A DNA stretch of 29,584 nucleotides, from assembly GCA_903813345.2 (NCBI GenBank), contig CAIIXF020000097.1:1-29584 (forward strand). The letters are read 5' to 3'. The translations under genes and the position numbers were made by a program. Positions 21,862-29,584 of this stretch are shown here, in pieces. This DNA is from Owenia fusiformis (Eukaryota; Annelida; Polychaeta; Sabellida; Oweniidae). Numbering within the stretch: the first letter of the stretch is position 1; each line of letters begins with the position of its first letter. The notes beneath the pieces were generated by a model. The model was not told the DNA's origin. It made no database searches and saw only the letters and a program-made list of their open reading frames with translations.

Positions 21862-22062
21862 TTTAAAAAGAATACAGGGTACAGTTAAGTTGCAAATAGA
21901 GCGGGTATTCTTTGTCCTTTTCCATAGGACTTTTCTGGTGATAGTGCGTTGCAAACTGCTCGATGAATCTATACAATGTAAAATCTAGTATTCCTCCAGA
22001 ACTATGGAAATAAACAAAGGTCCTCCATTTGCAACTTCACTGTAGCCTGTATTCCTTTTAAA
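21862..22062. mobile_element. Small hairpin MITE, about 201 bp
   Basis: Inverted arms of about 65 bp. The left arm starts TTTAAAAAGAATACAGGG; the right arm read inward starts TTTAAAAGGAATACAGGC. Both continue (with substitutions) through AAGTTGCAAAT(A/G)GAG and CCTTTT/TTTATTTCCATAG. The loop is about 70 bp (21928-21995). A TTTAAA is found at each end but may be part of the arm rather than a duplication, so family assignment is open. Confidence 0.75.
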
Positions 22063-22243
22063 GAAATACGGGCTGACAGTATTGGGGTATAGTAGTTTGA
22101 TTTTTCAATATATCACTAATCTAGCTTCTTTCCTTGAAAAAACATGAGTTTTGATGTACGTATATCAAACATGGGCCACTGCACTATATTGAACCAGGGT
22201 GCCGGTGTTACATAATGTGATTTTATGGGCCATCATACAACCA
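22063..22243. other. Spacer between MITE and large palindrome
   Basis: No ORF, repeat or inverted structure recognised. Confidence 0.5.
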
Positions 22244-22477
22244 GGCATGAACTTGGTGTAAGACCACACGAAATTTAGTGTATTATATGTATAATATAAT
22301 ATAATATAATATAAAAGTATATATTATACAAGGGGCGATCCATATATTCTGATAAAAATGCTCTCATTTTGTGATTTTTTCACATATCCCTTTCATTTTT
22401 TCAGAACATGTAGATTATGTAATTACACATACGATGCTAAAATATTTTAGCTATATCTTAAATTAATTTTGAAATAA

Positions 22478-22493
22478 GGTTGCCATGGTAACC
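22478..22493 (+). promoter_or_regulatory. RFX/X-box-like palindrome in the left TIR
   Basis: GGTTGCCATGGTAACC fits the RFX transcription factor consensus GTNRCCATRGYAAC at every fixed position. It lies about 150 bp inside the nested element. Binding is inference. Confidence 0.55.
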
Positions 22494-23215
22494 TGTATTT
22501 AGGGTAGGCAGGTCGGTTAAATTATAACGTCAAAAATAGATAAATATGTTAATTTAATCATTCCTCGGTACCTATTTTAAGCAGACCAAACGCATCTTCC
22601 AGTCATTGCCAACTATTCATTGATCTGTTCCATATCCCTGTTGCCCTTATTTGATAATTTATACAGTGGTATGGCTATCTTTTCATTAGTAACATCTCAA
22701 TTTATCGTAGTATTATTCTCTGTCCGCAAGCTCTTCTTGCAACCAGATTGTGGATGATCTTCAACAGTGACCATGCCTTCCTCTTTACAATACTACCTAT
22801 AGATTCTTTATGCAGATATAACACCTTGCCCATGCACTTAATAAGTCCATGTATGTCTCTGACAGTGTCCTCTAACTTATTCTTAAAATAAAATAAAATC
22901 TAATTGTATTCCCTAATGTATCCGTTAATGTCACACTCTGCATCAGCCACATTAACCTCATCTGACAATTTTATTTTTGGTATGTCTCATAACATGTAAT
23001 GTCAATTGGCCCATTCTGTCCTACAATGCTATTGTGATTTGTTGTGATGTTATAGTGAGCACATATAAACATTTGTTTAGCAACAAACAAAGAGTAACAA
23101 TACCAAACTCTTTTAGAAAAATGCATGATTTCCGCATGCTTTAAAATAATTAAAATATCAAGTTATTATGATATTTATATGTTATAATTTAATTGACCTG
23201 CCTACCCTTAATACA

Positions 23216-23231
23216 GGTTACCATGGCAACC
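23216..23231 (-). promoter_or_regulatory. RFX/X-box-like palindrome in the right TIR
   Basis: GGTTACCATGGCAACC is the mirrored partner of 22478-22493. The motif is unchanged although bases around it differ between the two TIRs. Confidence 0.55.
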
Positions 23232-23483
23232 TTATCTCATTGATAATTTAGGATATAGCTATAATATATTAGCATTGTATGTGTAATTACATAATCTACA
23301 TTTTCTGAAAAAATAAGAGGGATATGTGAAAAAATCACAAAATGAGAGCATTTTTATCAGAATATATGGATCGCCCCTTGTATATATAGTTATAATATTA
23401 TTAAATGGCGTATTATATATATATATAATATAAAATAATATAAAAGTATATGTTATATATAGTTATGTATTATATTCTTGCAA

Positions 23484-24022
23484 ATGTGTATATGCATATA
23501 TTTATTTATATATTTGTCTCCTCTGGTCCCCAGTCCCCAGTCCCCAGTAGTTATATATATATTTATATCTGTCTCCAGTCCCTCCTTTATATATGTTTGT
23601 GCATATGCATTTACTTGTATTTATTTATATATTTGTCTCCTCTGGTCCCCAGTCCCCAGTAGTTATATATATATTTATATCGGTCTCCAGTCCCTCCTTT
23701 ATATATGTTTGTGCATATGCATTTACTTGTATTTATTTATATATTTGTCTCCTCTGGTCCCCAGTCCCCAGTCCCCAGTAGCTATATATATATTTATATC
23801 GGTCTCCAGTCCCTCCTTTATATATGTTTGTGTATATGCATATACATGCACTTATTTATATATCTGTCTCCTCTGGTCCCCAGTCCCCAGTCCCCAGTAG
23901 CTATATATATATTTATATCGGTCTCCAGTCCCTCCTTTATATATGTTTGTGTATATGCATATACATGCATCTATTTATATATTAGTCTCCTCTGGTCCCC
24001 AGTCCCCAGTCCCCAGTTACTA
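23484..24022 (+). repeat. ~119-bp minisatellite, left arm, five copies
   Basis: GTCTCCTCTGGTCCCCAGTC recurs at 23516, 23635, 23747, 23866 and 23985, at steps of 119, 112, 119 and 119. The 7-bp difference is one CCCCAGT heptamer more or fewer, so a 7-bp repeat is nested in the larger one. Units also contain an AGTAG(C/T)TATATATATATTT tract, GGTCTCCAGTCCCTCC and TATATGTTTGTG(T/C)ATATGCA. The complementary strand has three GGGG runs spaced by ACT, a weak G-quadruplex candidate. Confidence 0.95.
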
Positions 24023-24030
24023 TATATATA

Positions 24031-24365
24031 GGAGAGGTTTTTTGAAAAACAATTTTGACTTTAAAGCCCTATAATTTTGTTAAACTTTAAGAAACATATC
24101 AATTTTTGTTAAATAAAGTTATCAAATTCAATTCCCTGCCTAACTCGTATTTTTGCAAGGACTCAGATGGATGGATATTCTGTCATATGACTTGCGGCAA
24201 ACCTACCATTTCCCATTGGTTAACATGGGAATGTCGATTTTAAAAAATTCATCAAATTTATCATCGATTTTCGACTTATTGTAATTGAGGAAAAAAATTG
24301 AGAAAATTTGGTAATCAATCATGGGGGGCTTTAAAGTCAAAATTGCTTTTCAAAAAAACCTCTCC
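24031..24365. mobile_element. 335-bp TIR element at the palindrome apex
   Basis: Starts GGAGAGGTTTTTTGAAAAAC and ends with the inverse (CAAAAAAACCTCTCC). TIRs are about 39 bp (24031-24069, 24326-24365), reaching CTTTAAAGCCC. The non-inverted core has no ORF. It could be an independent MITE inserted at the centre of symmetry or simply the loop of the larger palindrome. Confidence 0.75.
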
Positions 24366-24375
24366 TTTATATATA

Positions 24376-24922
24376 CATGTAGTAACTGGGGACTGGGGAC
24401 TGGGGACCAGAGGAGACTAATATATAAATAGATGCATGTATATGCATATACACAAACATATATGAAGGAGGGACTGGAGACCGATGTAAATATATATATA
24501 GCTCACTAGGGACTGGGGACTGGGGACCAGAGGAGACTAATATATAAATAGATGCATGTATATGCATATATACAAACATATACGATATAAAGGAGGGACT
24601 GGAGACTGATATAAATATATATATAGCTACTGGGGACTGGGGACTGGGGACCAGAGGAGACAGATATATAAATAAGTACATGTATATGCATAATATACAT
24701 ACATATATAAAGGAGGGACTGGAGACCGATATAAATATATATATAGCTACTGGGGACTGGGGACTGGGGACCAGAGGTGACAGATATATAAATAAGTACA
24801 TGTATATGCATATACACAAACATATATAAAGGAGGGACTGGAGACCGATATAAATATATATATAGCTACTGGGGACTGGGGACTGGGGACCAGAGGAGAC
24901 AAATATATAAATAAATACATGC
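24376..24922 (-). repeat. ~119-bp minisatellite, right arm, five copies
   Basis: The mirror of 23484-24022. GGGGACCAGAGG(A/T)GAC units end at 24417, 24537, 24661, 24781 and 24900, at steps of 120, 124, 120 and 119. The copy number equals that of the left arm. One unit reads GAGGTGAC. Confidence 0.95.
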
Positions 24923-25122
24923 ATATACACATTTACAAGAATATAATATATATATTATATATATGCACTTATATATTTATTTATATTATATTATATATAT
25001 AATACGCCATTTAATAATATTATAACTATATATATAATATATACTTTTATATTATATTATATTATATTATATTATACATATAATACACTAAATTTCGTGT
25101 GGTCTTACACCAAGTTCATGCC

Positions 25123-27775
25123 AGGAACCACCTCTTGCCCACTTTATTCATGTTTTGGATTACAGTTTATACACAATGCATAAACAGCATGAAACAATCA
25201 TTTCTACTTGTGGATTAGATTTGTATACATCTCTTTGTGAACTGAGTGTTATGTTCAATATGTGAAAATATCATGGACTTAAATTGTACTTATATTTATA
25301 ACCTGACCACATTTGCATATGTTCAACAACTGACTGAGTGATCGAGTTCATCAAACAATGTTCGTAATAGAGGTCATGAACTTTGCTTTATTCATAATCC
25401 TATTTCTGCAACTGACTCATATTATGCATCTTATTATATAATATTATATGATTTATTTTGATTAGCAGTGTCTCATAAGCCATTGGTGGCTCGAGGCTTT
25501 TTAGATGATTGTACAGATGTATATGTATGAAATTAAGCATGCGACACTTAAATAAAAAACAATACAATATTAAGCTTATAAACTTGCTGATCATATGATT
25601 TTAATATTTAATACTCATATCAAAATACCAATGTATTTGTGAACAACTCTTACGTTTGATATTGTACGAATTTTCTGATTTGCTGTAGTAGTCGTAAATG
25701 CAACATATAACAATGTTATGTTACTTTGTGTCATATGAAAAATAAATTCGTACAAAGATGAGTTTTATTTCGTTTGTTATTCAATGTAGAATACACGTTG
25801 TACATTATTTCATGTATAGGATATTGACAATAATCAGACTATCGTATTACAATACAGAAGAATAAAAGAGATAATGATATATGCATTCTAATTTGAGATT
25901 GACATGCGTAAAGGTATCAATATTTTATCTAGTATTTCATTTTATCCCCCCCATCCCATCCCACCCGCTCATCAGCAATCCCCAGAAAATTCGTTCGGTG
26001 CTTTTAAATGTTAATAGTTCGGTTGAGTTTTAAAAATAAATTTTAAGCACTTTAAATCTAGATAAAATATTCATGATTTGATTGTGATTATCATTTCTAA
26101 TTATTACATGACGGTTCCATTACATTCAATGCGTATCTAATCCTCATAGTTTATACTCGATTTTCGACAGGTAAAGGTAATATATCAACCCTCGGTCCCT
26201 ACTATTTCTCGTGTAGATATATTGCATAACTTTCTCAGATATATCCTGTATATTAAATACATTAAATAACATTATATATGTTAGTCTCAGCCTAGACAGT
26301 ATATATATCAATTTTATTGGATAATGCCATGGGCTTTCCCACGATAATGCGTAAATTCGAATGAACTTGAAATGAAATTCAACATCCAAAATGTGTTAAT
26401 TTGATCATCCACCGTGTAACTAAAAGCATATTCATGGCCTATTTGCCTTAAAATACGATTGTGATTATGATTTCGAATTCTGTTCTCCATATGTAAAATC
26501 TAGAAACATAACAGAGTTAAGTTACACGAAATTCAGCCAACTTGAACATGAAGTCTTGTCAATTTACTTAATCGTTGATTGATTTCTAGGTTTATTAGAA
26601 TTAAAAGAACGAACGTTTCATCAAACGAGTCCTATATTCAATATCTATTCGTTGGGCCCATTCTTTAAATGTAACTATATTCTTTTAACTTTAAAAGTAT
26701 CTGTTAAGTGCTACTTTAACATATATTCATTATTTTTATCCGCACAACAGTATCAAACGTTAATGCACAACTAGCCATGCCAAGACATGGCCACTACCCT
26801 CGTCCAAAGTAAAATACAAGGTCCTCATTCTTTAATGATTATGTTTCAATTGATTTAGTTTAGTGATTTAAATGTAGGAAAATGAGTCGCTGTGATGTCA
26901 TATCTGGCGCAGCAATTTCAGAGTCACTGCAAAAAATTGAAACATCAGTCGGATCATAAGACTAAATAAAAAAGCTATTTAGGGATGAATAACATTCGGT
27001 GAAATCCGTGATATCGTTATATCATTCGTTAATTGTCAAAGCTGCGCCCATTTCTCGGTGCAGGCAGATATAAGGCGGCCAGACTGGGCATACACAAAAT
27101 GTATTGTATGTGCTCCTTAGGTTGCACTCGGGTGCTATCAACATCGAACACACACACGTTTAAGATACACAGAGATAATTAAGGGATGAGTGACAAAGGG
27201 ATGTTAAAAACAGGTGGCTATTGCAATTGATATTTTAATGTAACTTTAGTATGTAAGAATCTTTTCATCAATAAAAATAACATCTTAGATATTACAGCTA
27301 CATGTACAATGTTAGTGTATTTAAAAATGTAGTACATAGCTAGTTCCATCTATAAAGATGTCTGATGACAAAAAGCTCAATTTTCCTTGATGTCGTGGTC
27401 AATGGGACTTTAACACGTGAACTAATGTTTTTTATTTTTTTGTTTTAAAGTCACTTATAGCAAACCTAATCTAACAATTATCTCACTATATGCTTATGAC
27501 ATATTCATGTATACGTTGTTTGTCTTTTTTTCAAATCAACCCACGGAAATATGCAATACACCAAGTTAAAAAAGTGGTACGAATCATAAAAGCGACGTTG
27601 GGTGTTTCACTAGTAATTTTTATATGAAAAATCTAGAAATATTACCCAAATTAAACTATGACTATTCAAAAGAAGACATTCAAATCTATATTATGTAAAA
27701 AAAATCAAATTTGTCCGAAGCAGGGATAACGCTCAATTAGAGTGACGAACTTTGTTCTCCAAACCGAGAATAGTC
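25123..27775. other. Gene-free interior of insertion 2, right part
   Basis: AT-rich, with no credible gene. Small features are a C-rich CCCCCCCATCCCATCCC run near 25946 and a short hairpin GCCATG-CCAAGA-CATGGC at 26775-26792. ORFs at 25400-25594 and 26144-26389 (minus) show no family signature. I see nothing else. Confidence 0.5.
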
Positions 27776-27894
27776 TTTTATGAAAAAAGTTATGAAAACA
27801 CATCACCAGATCATGTAAAGCTGTTTTACCTAAAAGATCGTTTTATCTTCACCCTTCGATTGGATTTCATGAACAAATATTTTTATGAAAAAAT
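27776..27894 (-). repeat. Diverged extra copy of a TIR segment
   Basis: TTTTATGAAAAAAGTTATG, AAAACACATCA, CATGTAA, CTAAA..GCTCGTTTTATCTT-like and ATTTTTATGAAAAAAT stretches occur in the same order as at 29033-29146 in the right TIR. Divergence is far higher than between the two TIRs. It lies just inside the current TIR boundary and may be a remnant of an older, longer TIR. Confidence 0.7.
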
Positions 27895-28047
27895 AGGATT
27901 TGTAGGATATCGACGCTCTAACATGTAGTTTTAATCACACGCAGGTATCTGGTTTTATTGCGTGTAGAATGTATCGATATCAGGACCGCTACATGCCAGT
28001 GACCTTGCTCCTTTCTGTCGTATTAAAAAAGCAAAAATAACATATCA

Positions 28048-28102
28048 CGGTGGGGTGCGAACCACTCGCCTGGGACTTGGTTATTCACTAGTACCATAGG
28101 CG
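28048..28102 (-). other. tRNA-like module, right TIR, minus strand
   Basis: The mirror of 18549-18602. On the minus strand the T-arm-like hairpin is GTGG-TTCGCACC-CCAC. Its B-box core GGTTCGCACCC is slightly closer to consensus than the left copy. Confidence 0.4.
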
Positions 28103-28220
28103 TTCATCTATTCTGGATACAACTGACGAGTTGTATTTACGTGCAGTCAAAAGTGAAGATCATTTTGAATTGACGCTCGGTATTAATATATAATACTTTT
28201 ATCCTTTCGTATCGGTTGCA

Positions 28221-28290
28221 CGTTAGCCTCATGGCTAACGTGCCTAGCTTCCATGCTCTAGGTTAGTCGATCGAGACCCGTTCATGGCGA
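28221..28290 (+). other. tRNA-like module, right TIR, plus strand
   Basis: The mirror of 18362-18430. It contains CTCATGGCTAACGTG (A-box-like), GCTTCCATGCTCTAGG and GATCGAGACCC (B-box-like). Differences from the left copy lie mainly between the boxes. Confidence 0.4.
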
Positions 28291-28327
28291 ATTTTTTGAT
28301 TTGCTTGTTGTAAAGATATAATAAGTA

Positions 28328-28700
28328 GGGCAAAATCCAGAAAAGTAGATCAAAAATACTCCAATGGAGTATAAAATTGTCACCAGGATTCCGAAATGAG
28401 ACGAATGTAAACTCGTTAAATCTCGGTAGATGAAGTAGGTCAGAAAATCCGGATTAATCCGAACAAGGTTCGGAAATCTTCGTCATAAGAAGTAGATCAA
28501 AAATACTCCAATGGAGTATAAAATTGTCACCAGGATTCCGAAATGAGCCGAATGTAAACTCGTTAAATCTCGGTAGATGAAGTAGGTCTGAAAATCCGGA
28601 TTAATCCGAACAAGGTTCGGGAATCTTCGTAATAAGAAGTAGATTAAAAATACTCCCAATGGAGTATAAAATTGTCCCCAATATTCCGAAATACGACGAA
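28328..28700 (-). repeat. ~147-bp tandem repeat with palindromes, right TIR
   Basis: The mirror of 17932-18330. CTTCGT(C/A)ATAAGAAGTAGAT occurs at about 28479 and 28625, a step of about 146-147 bp. The palindromes ATACTCCAATGGAGTAT and CGGATTAATCCG recur in each unit. Confidence 0.88.
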
Positions 28701-29436
28701 TCGAATCGGCAAACTTCGGTAAAATAATGAAGTGCATAAAAACCGAAATGATCCGATGAACGTTCGGATAAAATCGTGAACAGGTGTCAGGGGTTTCCCC
28801 TCATCTTTCCCCACATTGTTCTAAAAGCCTTATATGGATTTATCACGTAACATTCAAAATGACGTTCCTATATGGTTCTATGGGTTCGAACACGTGACCA
28901 AATATACCAAATAAAAATTTTACCTTGACCACTGGATGGGATTTCATAGAAAATATCCAAGAAAACCCATCCTCGTGATCCTTAAATCACTTAAATTCGA
29001 TCATTTTATTTTCACCCCTTGATGGAATTTTATGAAAGAAGTCATGAAAACACATCATCATGTAAGGGTTTTCACCTAAATTAGCTCGTTTTATCTTGAG
29101 CCTTCAATTGAATTTCTTGAAGAAATATTTTATGAAAAAATATCATCATGTTATGATTTGTATTTAAATAAGACCGTTTCATCTAAATACTTGGATAATA
29201 TTTCATAAAAAATGCACTTTAAAATTTTTCAGAATTTGCCTTAATTTATCAATGTAATGAAAGTATAAGATTAACTCTCAAATAGCGTTCTATTTTAACC
29301 TTTTTATTGAAATCAATACAGGACTCGCTCTCTAAATATCCAATAAAAATTCAACCCTTGGATGTGATTTCGTTGGAAAAAAAATATGTCAAGTCCAGAA
29401 TCAAATGATTTGTCCAGAACCTCTTAAGATCCTGTT

Positions 29437-29584
29437 CAAAGTAAATCAGACTTGTATGACAAATTAGATACTCAATATCTCATGAAAAGAATGACCAATC
29501 AACAAGTCCTCGGTAGGGCAAATGTGAAAATGTATCCTGAAACATGTCACTGAATAACAAATATCATGCTGCCACATGCGTTAC
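29437..29584 (-). repeat. Satellite array resumes after insertion 2
   Basis: The second CAAA copy (29437-29440) and the remaining 25 bp of the split B monomer (29441-29465) are followed by a reverse A monomer cut by the window end. It carries CATGAAAAGAATG, GTGAAAATG and CATGTCACTGAATAAC, variants otherwise seen together only in the A monomer at about 14239-14424. This confirms that 16848-17193 plus this segment is a relative of 13868-14370. Confidence 0.95.

Larger units (their letters stand above)
22329..23380. mobile_element. Nested TA-flanked mariner-like MITE, 1,052 bp
   Basis: Starts CAAGGGGCGATCCATATATT and ends in its inverse. The TIRs are about 200 bp (22329-22531 and 23178-23380) and roughly 90% identical by eye. 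TA stands at 22327-22328 and 23381-23382. The opposite arm of the host palindrome (25021-25048) preserves the uninterrupted site; joining the left and right flanks with one TA gives exactly that sequence. TA duplication is typical of the Tc1/mariner group, which is the basis for the call. No transposase ORF is present. Each TIR contains a near-perfect RFX/X-box palindrome. Confidence 0.85.
22244..25122. mobile_element. Large palindromic element with minisatellite arms
   Basis: The outer ends start GGCATGAACTTGGTGTAAG and end in the inverse at 25122. The arms continue inward through GTGTATTATATGTATAATATAA, AT-rich tracts with ATTAAATGGCGTATTATATA, and five minisatellite copies. They run to the apex at about 24030 on the left and 24366 on the right. 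The left arm is split by a later 1,052-bp insertion (22329-23380); without it the element is about 1.8 kb with arms of ~0.75 kb. No clear flanking duplication was found. ORFs of up to 187 codons inside the arms translate the minisatellite into YIYIYI- and SSGPQSPVP-type strings and are not genes. Confidence 0.82.
17194..29436. mobile_element. Insertion 2: 12.2-kb element with 1.45-kb terminal inverted repeats
   Basis: A 12,243-bp non-satellite segment splits a B monomer. It starts AACAGGATCTTAAGAGG and ends in the exact inverse. CAAA stands at 17190-17193 and again at 29437-29440. Removing the insert plus one CAAA restores an exact 186-bp monomer and the usual CCCAAAGTAAATC string, which is uninterrupted at the related site 14208-14220. 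The terminal inverted repeats are 17194-18648 and 28002-29436. The interior contains no ORF above 187 codons; the longest are translations of a minisatellite, and no transposase, polymerase or integrase is visible. Long TIRs and size recall Polinton/Maverick or Foldback-type elements. However, Polintons usually make 6-bp duplications and code for a polymerase and an integrase, so I leave it as an unclassified non-autonomous element loaded with nested insertions. Confidence 0.9.
28002..29436 (-). repeat. Right terminal inverted repeat of insertion 2
   Basis: The inverted partner of 17194-18648, about 1,435 bp. It starts ACCTTGCTCCTTTCTGTCG and ends CTTAAGATCCTGTT. It lacks the 21-bp duplication of the left arm, which accounts for the length difference. 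It carries the mirrored tRNA-like modules, the ~147-bp palindrome-rich tandem repeat (about 28328-28700) and the subterminal repeats (about 28910-29380). An 84-codon minus-strand ORF at 28483-28737 is the mirror of the left-arm ORF; it begins with the same residues, but the two end at different lengths. Confidence 0.95.

Noticed and set aside
23450-24932. ORFs up to 187 codons with YIYIYI and SSGPQSPVP repeats
   Set aside because: They are translations of the AT-rich minisatellite in several overlapping frames. The unit lengths of 119, 112, 120 and 124 do not preserve frame.
17194-29436. LTR retrotransposon
   Set aside because: The terminal repeats are inverted, not direct. There is no primer-binding site, polypurine tract or gag-pol coding sequence.

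Overview
This window is gene-poor, AT-rich eukaryotic DNA. It is built almost entirely from a complex satellite array and the transposable elements nested in it. I found no convincing protein-coding gene, rRNA or intact tRNA. The higher-order satellite, several layers of TIR elements and long stretches without ORFs point to a pericentromeric or other heterochromatic block of an animal genome. A marine invertebrate such as a mollusc is my guess, not something the sequence proves.

The satellite is a higher-order repeat (HOR). Its basic monomer is about 186 bp and comes in three diverged types, A, B and C, in fixed order, giving a 558-bp unit. About 11 units run in one orientation from about 25 to 6242. 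At 6241-6243 the array flips abruptly and continues in the opposite orientation to the end of the window, interrupted by two insertions. Shared private variants show that the flipped part is a shuffled mosaic. Positions 3389-6242 have their closest mirror copy not next to the flip but at about 12560-15544. Positions 8096-9381 are directly repeated at 15545-16796. The segment split by the second insertion is a relative of 13868-14370. Two chimeric monomers (4136-4320 and 16661-16847) and the inversion junction all break in or just beside the same conserved box shared by A, B and C.

Insertion 1 (9382-11236, 1,855 bp) has imperfect TIRs of about 32 bp flanked by a 4-bp ATAA duplication. Insertion 2 (17194-29436, 12,243 bp) is the most striking object. 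It has terminal inverted repeats of about 1.45 kb, a CAAA target duplication and no recognisable transposase. Each TIR is a patchwork of diverged subterminal repeats, then 147-168-bp tandem repeats rich in short palindromes, then a more diverged inner end with two divergent tRNA-like modules.

The interior of insertion 2 is itself a nest. It holds a 185-bp tandem repeat containing a hairpin (20618-21060), a small hairpin MITE (21862-22062) and a 2.9-kb palindrome (22244-25122). Each arm of that palindrome carries five copies of a ~119-bp minisatellite, with a 335-bp TIR element at its apex. A 1,052-bp TA-flanked mariner-like element sits in the left arm only, and the right arm preserves the exact empty site. 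The rest of the interior (18649-20515, 21061-21861, 25123-27775) is AT-rich sequence in which I recognise no gene.
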